Shown: in pieces, positions 25,946 through 35,356 of the stretch
Position numbering within the stretch: position 1 is the first letter of the stretch
Layout: every line of letters starts with the position of its first letter
Assembly: GCF_046054155.1 (NCBI RefSeq)
Contig: NZ_JBEQCT010000003.1
Coordinates: 62,001 to 126,000, forward strand
Length of the DNA stretch: 64,000 bases
Direction of reading: 5' to 3'
DNA from: Celerinatantimonas yamalensis
GTDB lineage: Bacteria; Pseudomonadota; Gammaproteobacteria; Enterobacterales; Celerinatantimonadaceae
Program-made: the position numbers and the translations under genes
The notes under the pieces: generated by a model
The model's input: the letters and a program-made list of their open reading frames with translations, nothing else
Told to the model about the DNA's origin: nothing
The model's database searches: none

Positions 25946-27295
25946 ATGAGTCAATCACGAATTTTAGTAGTCGAAGATGATTCAGGTTTACGCGAGGCTC
26001 TCATTGATACATTAATGATGGCCGGTTATCAGTGTGAAGAAGCGCAAAGCGGTGAACAAGCGCTGCTGTTACTCGCTGAGCAAGCCATCGATTTGGTCAT
26101 CAGTGATGTTCAAATGGATGGTATTAGCGGTCTGGATTTGTTGCAAAGTATTAAGGTGAAGTATCCTAAATTGCCAGTGCTATTAATGACCGCTTATGCG
26201 CGAATTGATTCAGCTGTTCAAGCCATGCGTCAAGGCGCTATCGATTATATTGCCAAGCCATTTTCCCCTGAAGTACTGCTCAATCAGGTTGGCCGCTATG
26301 CGCCTGCCCAAAAAGTGGAAACTTGCCAGCCAGTCTTTGGCGATCCCAGTACTGAAAAACTATTACGCTTGGCCGATAAAGTCGCACAAACAGAAGCCTC
26401 AGTGATGATTTGTGGGCCAAGTGGCGCGGGTAAAGAGGTACTCGCTCGTTATATCCATGATAATTCACCACGTTGTGATGAGCCCTTTGTGGCGATCAAT
26501 TGTGCGGCCATTCCGGAAAATATGCTTGAAGCGACCTTGTTCGGCTATGAAAAAGGCGCATTTACTGGAGCGGTGCAAGGGTGTCCCGGCAAATTTGAAC
26601 AAGCCCAAAATGGCACGATTTTACTCGATGAAATCAGTGAAATGGAGCTTGCGCTACAAGCAAAATTATTACGAGTATTGCAAGAGCGGGAAGTGGAGCG
26701 CTTGGGTAGTCGTAAAATGATTAAACTCAATGTCCGAGTCTTGGCCACCAGTAACCGCAATTTGAAGCAGTATGTTGCGAATGGTGAGTTTCGTGAAGAT
26801 CTATATTATCGTTTGAATGTTTTCCCATTGACTTGGAAGCCTCTCACGCAGCGTCCCGGTGATATTTTACCATTAGCCAATCATCTATTGAGCAAACATG
26901 GGCAATTAGCCGGGCGAGCCGACGTGAGATTAACGTTGGCTGCGCAGCAAAAGCTATTAAGTTATAGTTGGCCGGGTAATGTGCGAGAGCTCGACAATGT
27001 GATCCAACGAGCGATTATTCTTGCCGTTGATGAGGTCGATGATAGTCACCTGTTGATTGAAGGTGAACTGACCAGTTCGTCTATCGACGCTGCGACATCA
27101 ATAGACGTTGTTGAGTCAACTCCGCCGGTACTCGGCAGCGAACTCAAGCAACAGGAAAATCAGATCATCATTGAAATGCTCAAAAACTGTCGTGGCAAAC
27201 GTAAGGAAGTCGCTGAGCGACTCGGAATTAGTCCCCGGACTCTGCGCTACAAATTAGCGCGAATGCGCGAAGATGGGATTAAATTACCCGCTTAG
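25946..27295 (+). CDS. flrC: Flagellar response regulator FlrC (sigma-54 activator)
   Basis: A 449-aa NtrC-type regulator: receiver with Asp54 in VISDVQMDG, AAA+ domain with Walker A GPSGAGKE at 157-164 and GAFTGA at 204-209, and a C-terminal FIS-type HTH (KEVAERLGISPRTLRYKL). It activates class III flagellar genes with sigma-54 once phosphorylated by FlrB. TAGGAGG precedes the ATG. In vibrios fliE follows; here pseI does. Confidence 0.95.
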   Translation: MSQSRILVVEDDSGLREALIDTLMMAGYQCEEAQSGEQALLLLAEQAIDLVISDVQMDGISGLDLLQSIKVKYPKLPVLLMTAYARIDSAVQAMRQGAIDYIAKPFSPEVLLNQVGRYAPAQKVETCQPVFGDPSTEKLLRLADKVAQTEASVMICGPSGAGKEVLARYIHDNSPRCDEPFVAINCAAIPENMLEATLFGYEKGAFTGAVQGCPGKFEQAQNGTILLDEISEMELALQAKLLRVLQEREVERLGSRKMIKLNVRVLATSNRNLKQYVANGEFREDLYYRLNVFPLTWKPLTQRPGDILPLANHLLSKHGQLAGRADVRLTLAAQQKLLSYSWPGNVRELDNVIQRAIILAVDEVDDSHLLIEGELTSSSIDAATSIDVVESTPPVLGSELKQQENQIIIEMLKNCRGKRKEVAERLGISPRTLRYKLARMREDGIKLPA

Positions 27296-27449
27296 GTTTA
27301 GCATGCGATCAGACTGCATTGGATCAGTCATCTTTTAAAGACAGCAATGTCTGTTCTGGGACTTGAGCCAAGTTACGTGTTTTTGGGGTTTACGATCGCG
27401 TGTCAATTTGTGAGTCAGGTAAAAATAGTGATATGAGATTAGGATGACG

Positions 27450-28487
27450 ATGAACTCACGCAAATGCTCATTTGCACTCGATAGTAAGATGATTGGTCAG
27501 GGCCACCCCGTATATATTGTCGCTGAGATGTCGACCAATCATGGGGGGGAACTTAGTCGGGCCAAAGAGATTATTCATGCAGCCGCTGAGGCCGGGGCGG
27601 ATGCGGTGAAGTTGCAGACCTATACCGCTGATACTCTGACCTTTGATTGCAGCGACGAGCACTTTCAGCTTAAAGATGGGCTGTGGGCTGGACAATCCCT
27701 TTATGAATTGTATCAACAGGTTGCCATGCCTTGGCAGTGGCATGAACCGCTATTTGTCGAAGCTCAAAAGGTTGGGATTACCCTATTTTCTTCACCGTTT
27801 GATTTAAGCGCCGTTGAGCTTCTTGAATCGCTTGATTATCCAGCTTATAAAATTGCTTCTGCAGAGATCATCGATGTTGCATTACTACACGCGGTGGCTG
27901 CAACGGGAAAACCAGTCATTATCTCAACGGGAGGGGCCGCACTAGATGACATTCAGCGGGCCGTCACGATCATGGCCGAGCACCATAACTCCAATCTTTG
28001 CTTGCTTAAGTGCACGAGCGCGTATCCGGCTCCTTATGAGTCGATGAATTTAAAAACTATCACACATTTAGCCGACTGGGTGGGCTGTCCCGTTGGGTTG
28101 TCTGATCATAGCTTAGGTATCAGTGTTCCGGTTGCGGCAGTCGCACTCGGGGCTTGTTTTATCGAAAAGCACTTTATGTTAGATAAATCACTGCCAACAG
28201 CTGATCGCGCTTTTTCGCTGGACCCCAGTGAGTTTACTGCGATGGTTCAAGCGGTTCGTCAAACTGAGCAAGCGTTAGGGCAGGTGAGTTATCCACAGCA
28301 AACCCAAGCGCAGCGGGCTCTTTATGCAATCGAAGATTTAGCGCAAGGCACAGTGCTAGAGGCCAAGCACCTACGCAGTGCTCGGCCTGGCGGTGGCATT
28401 GCCCCTCGGCATCTACCTCACTTGCTTGGTCGCCCATTACGCAGTGCGCTAAGACGTGCTCACCCCCTCCAATGGTCGATGCTTTAA
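27450..28487 (+). CDS. pseI: Pseudaminic acid synthase PseI
   Basis: A 345-aa NeuB-family enzyme that condenses phosphoenolpyruvate with the 6-deoxy-AltdiNAc sugar to form pseudaminic acid. The TIM-barrel starts YIVAEMSTNHGGELSRAKEI and the C-terminal SAF (antifreeze-like) domain is RALYAIEDLAQGTVLEAKHL. PseI rather than NeuB is favoured by the MSTNHGG form and by pseB-pseC nearby. I chose the second ATG at 27450 because AGGA ends six bases before it; an ATG at 27444 overlaps that site. It lies 4.6 kb from pseB, on the other strand. Confidence 0.92.
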   Translation: MNSRKCSFALDSKMIGQGHPVYIVAEMSTNHGGELSRAKEIIHAAAEAGADAVKLQTYTADTLTFDCSDEHFQLKDGLWAGQSLYELYQQVAMPWQWHEPLFVEAQKVGITLFSSPFDLSAVELLESLDYPAYKIASAEIIDVALLHAVAATGKPVIISTGGAALDDIQRAVTIMAEHHNSNLCLLKCTSAYPAPYESMNLKTITHLADWVGCPVGLSDHSLGISVPVAAVALGACFIEKHFMLDKSLPTADRAFSLDPSEFTAMVQAVRQTEQALGQVSYPQQTQAQRALYAIEDLAQGTVLEAKHLRSARPGGGIAPRHLPHLLGRPLRSALRRAHPLQWSML

Positions 28488-28554
28488 ATCATTGGAAGAT
28501 GGGGCATACTGACATTCTTTATCTTTTGACAAAGTCTTATCATAATCGTAGCGA

Positions 28555-29151
28555 TTAGCTAAGCTCGTCTAGAGAGAGTCGCATGCTGTGTAAGAAGGTC
28601 TGAATGAAGTAATTTAACGGTGCGCGCGCTCGCTCTTGAAGCGTTTGTTCGAGTTTCGCTTTGGCCTGTATAAACTCTTGATTTCCTGCAGATAACTCTT
28701 CTAAGCATTTTATATAAGCGCACAACACATCAGCATCTTTGACAATATGTTCATAATGCGCATCTTTTTTATGGCTCAGTAGAAATGCATCAAAGTCAAC
28801 TTGCAACGCTTTTGGCAACAGAGCCAGTAGCCGCTGCTCGGCTTGCGCTTCGAGATCCTTATAGGCATCACGCAGCGCAGTACTTGCATATTTGACTGGG
28901 GTTGGCAGATCGCCTGTAAACACCTCGCTGCTGTCGTGATAGAGAGCCATCAAGACAGCATGACCGCTATCGAGTGAGCCATGGAAAAGCCGATTTTCAA
29001 TAGAAACCAATAAATGCGTTACCATGGCGACCATCAAGCTGTGTTCTGCAACATTTTCACGAAACTGACTGCGCATTAATGGCCAACGTTCAATCAGCTT
29101 CATGCGTGCTAGCTGAGCTAAAAAGTGGCTATTTAAAGGCAAGTCAGTCAT
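28555..29151 (-). CDS. yfbR: 5'-deoxynucleotidase YfbR
   Basis: A 198-aa HD-domain phosphohydrolase acting on deoxyribonucleoside 5'-monophosphates. The metal ligands are visible: His in NVAEHSLMV and the His-Asp pair in LYHDSSEVFTGDLPTPVKY. Near E. coli length (199). It begins five bases after alaA, the same arrangement as in E. coli (alaA-yfbR). Confidence 0.95.
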   Translation of the reverse strand: MTDLPLNSHFLAQLARMKLIERWPLMRSQFRENVAEHSLMVAMVTHLLVSIENRLFHGSLDSGHAVLMALYHDSSEVFTGDLPTPVKYASTALRDAYKDLEAQAEQRLLALLPKALQVDFDAFLLSHKKDAHYEHIVKDADVLCAYIKCLEELSAGNQEFIQAKAKLEQTLQERARAPLNYFIQTFLHSMRLSLDELS

Positions 29152-29156
29152 TGTTT

Positions 29157-30374
29157 TTAGGCCTGACGATAGCTTGATAAAAAGTGCTCTAAGCGGTCAA
29201 TCGCATCTTTTAAATCGCGTTGACGCGGCAAAAAGACGACACGGAAGTGATCCGGTTGCGGCCAGTTAAATCCAGTACCTTGGACAATTAATATTTTTTC
29301 TTTCATCAACAGATCTAAGGCAAATTGTTGATCGTCATGAATGTTGAATTTTTTTACATCTAATTTAGGGAAGAGGTACATCGCCCCTTGAGGTTTGACA
29401 CAACTGACACCGGGAATATCGTTGAGCATCTGATAAGCCAGTTCTCGTTGTTCATACAAACGCCCGCCAGGAGCAACTAGATCGTCAATGGTTTGATATC
29501 CCCCAAGTGCGGTTTGAATCGCATGTTGCACCGGAACATTGGCGCATAAGCGCATGGATGCCAAAATATCTAAACCAGCAATGAAATCTTTGGCGGCTTG
29601 TTTGGCACCACTGACCATCATCCAGCCCGAGCGAAAACCACAGATCCGATAGGCTTTCGATAACCCATTGAATGTCAGTGTTAATAGATCGTCACTTAAG
29701 GTCGCCAGTGGAACATGATTCACTTCGTCATAGATGATTTTTGAGTAAATTTCATCAGCAAAAATCACCAAGTTATGTTGGCGAGCGACTTCGACGATTT
29801 GCATCAATAACTCGCGGCTGTAAACTGCCCCAGTTGGATTATTGGGGTTAATCACCACAATTCCTTTCGTGCGGGAGGATACTTTCGCTTTGATATCATC
29901 AATATCAGGAAACCAACCCGCTTGTTCGTCACAAGTATAATGCACAGCTTTGCCACCGGCTAACGTGACTGCTGCGGTCCAAAGTGGATAATCAGGAGCC
30001 GGAACCAGCATTTCATCGCCATTATTGAGGAGCCCTTGGACTGACATCACAATCATTTCACTGACGCCATTGCCAAGATAGATGTCATCGACAGTGACAC
30101 TGCGTAATCCCATGGCTTGATAATGCTGCATCACTGCTTTTCGAGCTGAATACAGACCCTTTGAATCACTATAGCCTTGTGCTGTCGGAAGATTACGGAT
30201 CACATCGATGAGGATCTCTTCGGGTGCTTCAAACCCAAATGGGGCTGGATTACCGATGTTTAATTTGAGGATCCGTTGCCCTTCATCTTCTAACCGCTTG
30301 GCTTGTTCAAGGACTGGACCGCGGATATCGTAGCAGACGGAATCTAGTTTTGTTGATTTTTCAATTAGCTGCAT
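29157..30374 (-). CDS. alaA: Glutamate-pyruvate aminotransferase AlaA
   Basis: A 405-aa class I PLP aminotransferase making alanine, the same length as E. coli AlaA (YfbQ). It begins QLIEKSTKLDSVCYDIRGPV, and the PLP Lys is in FNGLSKAYRICGFRSGW. I chose the ATG at 30374 by match to the family start; the frame is open for 23 codons more. Operon with yfbR and divergent from metR. Confidence 0.95.
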   Translation of the reverse strand: MQLIEKSTKLDSVCYDIRGPVLEQAKRLEDEGQRILKLNIGNPAPFGFEAPEEILIDVIRNLPTAQGYSDSKGLYSARKAVMQHYQAMGLRSVTVDDIYLGNGVSEMIVMSVQGLLNNGDEMLVPAPDYPLWTAAVTLAGGKAVHYTCDEQAGWFPDIDDIKAKVSSRTKGIVVINPNNPTGAVYSRELLMQIVEVARQHNLVIFADEIYSKIIYDEVNHVPLATLSDDLLTLTFNGLSKAYRICGFRSGWMMVSGAKQAAKDFIAGLDILASMRLCANVPVQHAIQTALGGYQTIDDLVAPGGRLYEQRELAYQMLNDIPGVSCVKPQGAMYLFPKLDVKKFNIHDDQQFALDLLMKEKILIVQGTGFNWPQPDHFRVVFLPRQRDLKDAIDRLEHFLSSYRQA

Positions 30375-30548
30375 GATTGTTTCAAATGGTAATATAACTA
30401 AACAGGTGAACCCTATTAAGGCGCGATTTAAGGATGCTTGCAAGTCCTTGTCTGAGCTTTAGTAGGAAATCCTAAGTTTGCAGCATAGTTATATAATTAT
30501 TCGATATATTTAGCATAAAATAATGTATCCATAAGGATTTTTGATTCA

Positions 30549-31496
30549 ATGATAGAACTTAAGCATTTAAAGACGTTACGTTATTTAAGAGAATCTGAAA
30601 CCTTAGTTGATGCTGCTACGCGGTTATGTTTAACCCAATCGGCCTTGTCTCATCAGCTGAAATCATTAGAGCAGCAGATCGGGGCTCAGCTATTTATTCG
30701 TAAAAGCAAGCCGCTGCGTTTTACGATTGCAGGCTTGCGGTTGTTGGAGCTAGCGGATTGCGTATTGCCTGAATTTGAACACGCTGAACGCGATTTAACT
30801 CGGTTGGTTTCAGGGCAATCTGGGCGGTTACATTTAGCGATTGAATGCCATAGCTGTTTTAATTGGTTGATGCCGGCAATTGATATCTATCGAGGCTTGT
30901 GGCCTGATGTGGCGCTTGATTTTTCATCGGGATTTAGTTTTGAGCCACTGCCTGAACTTGCCCAAGGAAAGCTTGATTTGGTGGTGACCTCAGATCCGCT
31001 ACCTGAAGTTGGAATTTGTTATCAAGCATTGTTCGCTTATCAGCCGATGCTGGCTGTGGCACCAGAACATCCATTGGCAAGCAAAGATAAAATTGAGCCT
31101 GAAGATTTTGCGACGCAAACGCTCATAAGCTATCCGGTTGAAAGTCAGCGGTTGGATCTATTTAATTTGTTTTTGCAACCGGCAGGTGTTCAACCTAGAG
31201 CGATTCGACAGGTGGATATGACCATGATGATGATGCAACTGGTCGCGAGTGGTTTAGGTGTGGCTGTGCTGCCAAACTGGGCACTGCATGAATATGTACA
31301 AAAAGGTTATGTTGTCGCACGGCATCTTGGGGATGGTCTATTGTGGCAAAATCTTTATTTAGCCATGCGTGAAGAAGAGCAAAACGCCAGCCATTTGCGG
31401 GCGTTTATGCAAATTGCTCAGCAAAGCTGTTTTGAGTCTTTAACGGGTATCAAAGCCCCTGAGACTCAGTCCGATATTTTTCCTATGCGTCAATGA
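30549..31496 (+). CDS. metR: LysR-type methionine regulator MetR
   Basis: A 315-aa LysR regulator. The N-terminal HTH (TLVDAATRLCLTQSALSHQL) and the effector domain match MetR closely: RLHLAIECHSCFNWLMPAID, DLVVTSDPLPEVG, FLQPAGVQPRAIRQVD. It would activate met genes with homocysteine as co-effector. No metE or metH is in the window. TATAAT at about 30489 in the upstream spacer is a likely -10. Its 3' end overlaps the convergent gene by seven bases. Confidence 0.93.
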   Translation: MIELKHLKTLRYLRESETLVDAATRLCLTQSALSHQLKSLEQQIGAQLFIRKSKPLRFTIAGLRLLELADCVLPEFEHAERDLTRLVSGQSGRLHLAIECHSCFNWLMPAIDIYRGLWPDVALDFSSGFSFEPLPELAQGKLDLVVTSDPLPEVGICYQALFAYQPMLAVAPEHPLASKDKIEPEDFATQTLISYPVESQRLDLFNLFLQPAGVQPRAIRQVDMTMMMMQLVASGLGVAVLPNWALHEYVQKGYVVARHLGDGLLWQNLYLAMREEEQNASHLRAFMQIAQQSCFESLTGIKAPETQSDIFPMRQ

Positions 31497-31846
31497 TTGG
31501 CGGCGTTGATGGTATAAATCGCAGAGTCGAAGAGGTTTTTAATCAAGCTGATAAATTCATCTAAAAACTCACACTGCTGCAAAGAGGGGTGTGTGTTCCA
31601 AACGCTTGATAAGACCTCTTGTAGATCATTGACGACTGAGTCGCTTTCTCGGATGATGCAAAAGCGAGATTCACTGCTTAATTGCGGATGTTGCTGACAA
31701 ACCGCCATGACGCTTTGGGCGACTTTATCGGTTGTGTATTCACCAGTAGAAATTTCAACATGGGCAGGACCAGCTTGTTCAAATACTGACAGATTTTCTG
31801 TTAGGTATTGAATAAGTTGATTATATCCTTCGCCGTTGGTAACCAT
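31490..31846 (-). CDS. Small conserved hypothetical protein, possibly DUF3802
   Basis: A 118-aa acidic, soluble protein. It opens MVTNGEGYNQLIQYLTENLS and has SRFCIIRESDSVVNDLQEVL and FLDEFISLIKNLFDSAIYTI. From memory these resemble the DUF3802 family of vibrios and shewanellae, but I cannot confirm it. I chose the third of three ATGs (31846), which places GAGGAG at a normal distance; the others begin at or before the site. Convergent with metR, overlapping its last seven bases. Confidence 0.7.
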   Translation of the reverse strand: MVTNGEGYNQLIQYLTENLSVFEQAGPAHVEISTGEYTTDKVAQSVMAVCQQHPQLSSESRFCIIRESDSVVNDLQEVLSSVWNTHPSLQQCEFLDEFISLIKNLFDSAIYTINAANH

Positions 31847-32365
31847 GCTCATGCTCCTCATTAATGTCTTTGAGCGCTTTGTCGTTCATTATACTGAAGT
31901 AACCTTAATTTACATAATGGCCTATTGTACATCCATCGATGAAACATGATAGCCGTGTTGCAGCTAAGCGATAGTTTACGATCCCTATTCGATTCTCAGT
32001 GCTTACCACAATCATGTGTCAGTAGATTGCCCAACCCTTAATGACTAGTCTAATGGATATAGAGTGATCTACAGAACCTTTTTTATGACAAATAGTTGCT
32101 ATATTTTCAAATAGATCCCTGACGTATCTTCGATCGTTTTTAGGGTCTTTGTGCGTAGTTTGGATTTCAACGCAGTGGGCTAGGCTTAATGAGATGAGTC
32201 GCAATTGTGTGAGTACGGCGTCATATGCTCTAATGATTATTAATTTAAACAAAAGCAGACGATTAGAGAATAACTGTCTAAACTCTTAACTAGAAAAAAT
32301 TGTAACTAGAAAAAATTGGTCGCAGTTACTTTAATGATGGATGAACATAAGTGAGGCGGGTAGAT
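31847..32365. other. Spacer before the Aer-like receptor
   Basis: About 520 bases without a convincing gene. A 77-codon minus-strand frame at 32019-32252 has no ribosome-binding site or recognisable sequence. The only structure I see is the tandem 16-base repeat at 32288-32318. No sigma-28 element is visible, although many receptor genes have one. Confidence 0.6.
32288..32318 (+). repeat. Tandem repeat before aer-like gene
   Basis: AACTAGAAAAAATTG occurs twice, 16 bases apart, differing only in the sixteenth base. It sits 48 bases before the receptor start and may alter promoter spacing or act as a paired binding site. Confidence 0.85.
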
Positions 32366-33901
32366 ATGGGACGTACAAGTCAAACCGTTATCGATGAAGA
32401 AGTTAGTTTCAGTGACGATGAGGAACTAGTTTCAACGACAGATTTGCGTGGTGTAATTACCTATGCCAATGACGCATTTTGCCGAGTAGCCGGTTATAGT
32501 TATGAAGAATTGGTTGGTAAAAACCATAATCTTGTTCGCCATCCAGATATGCCTAAAGCGGCATTTAAAGATCTATGGGAAAAGTTAAAAGATGGGCGGC
32601 ATTGGCGAGGCGCTGTAAAAAATCGTTGCAAAGACGGTCGTTACTACTGGGTGGATGCATTTGTCACACCGATCTACGAAAATAAGCAGCTGGTGGGTTA
32701 TCAGTCTGTTCGCACGCAGTTACTTCCCGAATATCGTCACCAAGCTGAAACTGTCTACGATAAACTCAATCATAATCGTTCTATTGAAAAGTGGTATGAA
32801 GGTGCAATTTTTCGACATATTCTATTTGTTTTATTCTCCATTGGTTTTCTAGTTGCCGCTGCTGAGCATTATTTATTTGCGATCGGTGAGATTGTTTTAC
32901 CATTTGTAGTTTATTTCCCAGAATTGGTCACTTTACCTCGATATTTTCGTGGATTGCGAGAACGTTATGATAGCCCATCACGCTGGGTTTATTGTGGTAA
33001 CACGGTTCAAAGTATTAGTGAATTTCATACGTTGATTTATAAAGGAAGATTGCGTACGGCTATTGGCCGCGTGTTAGACAGTGCTCGGCCACTTCATCAA
33101 GCAAGTCAAACTTTACTTAGAACGGTTGGGCAGGCTCGAGAGGCTGTTTCTGATCAAAATCAAGAAATGCATCAAGTGTCCACTGCAATGGAAGAGATGG
33201 TACAAACCATCCATGATATTGCTGACAATACGCAAAATACCACCGTACAGGTCGATCTCGTCAATCAATTATGTACCGATGCAAGCGAAGGGATGAGCAA
33301 AGCTTCAACGCAGATCCAAGCGTTAGCTGATGAGGTATCACGATCGGCTGAAGCGGCCGATGAACTCACCCGTGAGACAGAAAGTATCAGTCATATCATG
33401 CAAGAGATCCAAGGCATTGCTGATCAGACGAACTTGCTAGCCTTAAATGCAGCCATTGAGGCGGCGCGTGCCGGTGATCAAGGGCGTGGCTTTGCTGTGG
33501 TGGCTGATGAGGTCAGAGCGCTATCGCAACGAACCCACAAAGCCACCGAGCAAATTGAAGTGTCAATTCAGCAGATGAAACACATGGTGCAATCATGGAC
33601 GCAAAAGATGCGCCAGAGTCAGTCATCGGCAACTGGTTGTGTCAGTTACACACAAGATACCGATGAAGCTGTGCGCGTTGTGGCGGAGCGAGTCCGTCAA
33701 ATCTCGGATTTGGCGGCGCAAATATCGACCGCTGCAGAGCAACAAAATGTCGTTGCCAAAGAGGTGAATCGTAACATTTCCAATATTAACCAATCTGCTG
33801 AGATCAATTTGGCGCAAATTGAGCGTGTGGATCAGATTAGTAATGATGTAGATGAACGTTCTGATAAATTAGCGGCTTTAGCGATGACCTTTGGTGATTA
33901 G
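32366..33901 (+). CDS. Aer-like PAS-domain methyl-accepting chemotaxis protein
   Basis: A 511-aa receptor. The N-terminal PAS domain (about 15-115) has the Aer pattern GVITYANDAFCRVAGYSYEE, and KNRCKDGRYYWVDAFVTPI as in FAD-binding Aer. A hydrophobic hairpin (about 150-190) anchors it in the membrane with no periplasmic domain. The signalling tip ADQTNLLALNAAIEAARAGD is near residue 352. It probably senses redox state or oxygen. I chose ATG 32366 (GGCGGG upstream) over a GTG at 32351. Confidence 0.92.
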   Translation: MGRTSQTVIDEEVSFSDDEELVSTTDLRGVITYANDAFCRVAGYSYEELVGKNHNLVRHPDMPKAAFKDLWEKLKDGRHWRGAVKNRCKDGRYYWVDAFVTPIYENKQLVGYQSVRTQLLPEYRHQAETVYDKLNHNRSIEKWYEGAIFRHILFVLFSIGFLVAAAEHYLFAIGEIVLPFVVYFPELVTLPRYFRGLRERYDSPSRWVYCGNTVQSISEFHTLIYKGRLRTAIGRVLDSARPLHQASQTLLRTVGQAREAVSDQNQEMHQVSTAMEEMVQTIHDIADNTQNTTVQVDLVNQLCTDASEGMSKASTQIQALADEVSRSAEAADELTRETESISHIMQEIQGIADQTNLLALNAAIEAARAGDQGRGFAVVADEVRALSQRTHKATEQIEVSIQQMKHMVQSWTQKMRQSQSSATGCVSYTQDTDEAVRVVAERVRQISDLAAQISTAAEQQNVVAKEVNRNISNINQSAEINLAQIERVDQISNDVDERSDKLAALAMTFGD

Positions 33902-33934
33902 CGATCAAACTGGGAGGTGAAATACGGTATTGGC

Positions 33935-34210
33935 TTAAGGCAACTTTTCTGTCTGCTCAATTAAGCTGATGCTTGCTTCGTCGTGTTCATCAAGATAGGC
34001 ACAGCATAGCAGCACTTCATTTTCATCACAGTATGCGAGTGGTGGCGTAGGGTAGTTAACTTTGCCACTCGTCAGGCGCTTGCGACAAGCGCCGCAAAAG
34101 CCGTTTCGACATTGATATTCCACATTGATTCCAACCTGTTCCGCTGCTTCCAACAATGATTGGCCGCAGCGCACAGCGATTGTTCGTTGATTAATTTTTA
34201 AAGTAGCCAT
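33935..34210 (-). CDS. yfaE: 2Fe-2S ferredoxin YfaE
   Basis: A 91-aa ferredoxin that maintains the diferric-tyrosyl cofactor of NrdB. The cluster ligands are C-RNGF-C-GA-C followed by a later Cys in LLCCAYL. The ATG overlaps the nrdB stop by one base (TAATG), so translation is coupled. Same order as E. coli nrdA-nrdB-yfaE. Confidence 0.95.
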   Translation of the reverse strand: MATLKINQRTIAVRCGQSLLEAAEQVGINVEYQCRNGFCGACRKRLTSGKVNYPTPPLAYCDENEVLLCCAYLDEHDEASISLIEQTEKLP

Positions 34211-35340
34211 TAAAGCTCGAAGTCACCTAAATCATCATTGTCGAGCGATGAGTCAATTTGACCGACTAAATAAGAGCTAATTTCGGCCTCTTGTGGAGCA
34301 ACTTGCACATTATCGGAGACCAGCCAAGTATTAATCCATGGAATAGGGTTCGATTTGGTTGAAAAGATGTTTGGTAAACCTAATGCTTGCATCCGAATAT
34401 TACTGATGTATTCCACATACTGACAGAGAATATCTTTGTTAAGACCGATCATCGACCCATCTTGGAATAGATATTCTGCCCAAGCTTTCTCTTGTTCCGC
34501 TGCTTTTTTAAACAGGGCAAATGAGTCATCCTGACACTCTTTGGCAATCTCTGCCATTTCGGGGTCATCTTTGCCGTCACGCATTAAATTGAGCATGTGC
34601 TGCGTACCGGTCAAATGGAGCGCTTCATCCCGCGCAATTAAGCGGATGATTTTAGCATTACCTTCCATTAATTCGCGTTCGGCAAAGGCAAAAGAGCAAG
34701 CAAAACTGACATAAAAGCGGATCGCTTCCAGCGCATTGACAGCCATTAGGCAAAGATAGAGTTTTTTCTTCAAAGCCCGTAGGCTCACAGTAACCGACTT
34801 TCCTTGCAGCACATGGGTGCCTTCACCATAGAGATTATAGCGTTGGGTGCTTTCAATCAGGTCATCATAGTAACAAGCAATGTCTTCAGCACGCTCTAAG
34901 ATCCGCCTATTCACCATAATGTCATCGAAAACAACGCCCGGATCTTTAACCACATTGCGAATAATATGGGTATAAGAGCGCGAATGAATGGTTTCACTGA
35001 ACGACCATGTTTCGATCCATGTTTCTAATTCTGGAATCGAGACCAGTGGTAACAAGGCTACGTTGGGTGAGCGGCCTTGGATACTATCTAGTAGCGTTTG
35101 ATACTTCAGGTTGCTTAGAAAAATATGCTGTTCGTGAGCTGGCAATTTTTGAAAATCGATGCGATCTCGCGAGACATCCACCTCTTCAGGGCGCCAGAAA
35201 AATGAGAGTTGCTTCTCTATCAAACGCTCAAAAATAGGGTGACGCTGTTGATCGTAGCGAGCCACGTTGACGGGCTCGCCAAAAAACATATTTTGTTTAG
35301 TCGCATCTAACTGATGCTGTGGAAAAATAGAATAGCTCAT
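34210..35340 (-). CDS. nrdB: Ribonucleotide reductase class Ia beta subunit NrdB
   Basis: A 376-aa radical-bearing subunit. WSFSETIHSRSYTHIIRNV holds the iron ligands Glu116 and His119 and the radical Tyr123 (E. coli 115, 118 and 122 without the first Met). Length equals E. coli NrdB. It follows nrdA by 16 bases and is coupled to yfaE. Confidence 0.97.
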   Translation of the reverse strand: MSYSIFPQHQLDATKQNMFFGEPVNVARYDQQRHPIFERLIEKQLSFFWRPEEVDVSRDRIDFQKLPAHEQHIFLSNLKYQTLLDSIQGRSPNVALLPLVSIPELETWIETWSFSETIHSRSYTHIIRNVVKDPGVVFDDIMVNRRILERAEDIACYYDDLIESTQRYNLYGEGTHVLQGKSVTVSLRALKKKLYLCLMAVNALEAIRFYVSFACSFAFAERELMEGNAKIIRLIARDEALHLTGTQHMLNLMRDGKDDPEMAEIAKECQDDSFALFKKAAEQEKAWAEYLFQDGSMIGLNKDILCQYVEYISNIRMQALGLPNIFSTKSNPIPWINTWLVSDNVQVAPQEAEISSYLVGQIDSSLDNDDLGDFEL

Positions 35341-35356
35341 TGGGTGTTATCCTAGC

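Noticed and set aside
30431..30474. Small palindromes before metR (AAGGA...TCCTT, TAGGA-AA-TCCTA)
   Set aside because: Short, unlike the MetR site TGAA-N5-TTCA or the MetJ box, and likely by chance in this AT-rich stretch.
32019..32252. 77-codon minus-strand frame before the Aer-like gene
   Set aside because: No ribosome-binding site, neighbours or recognisable motif; AT-rich spacer.
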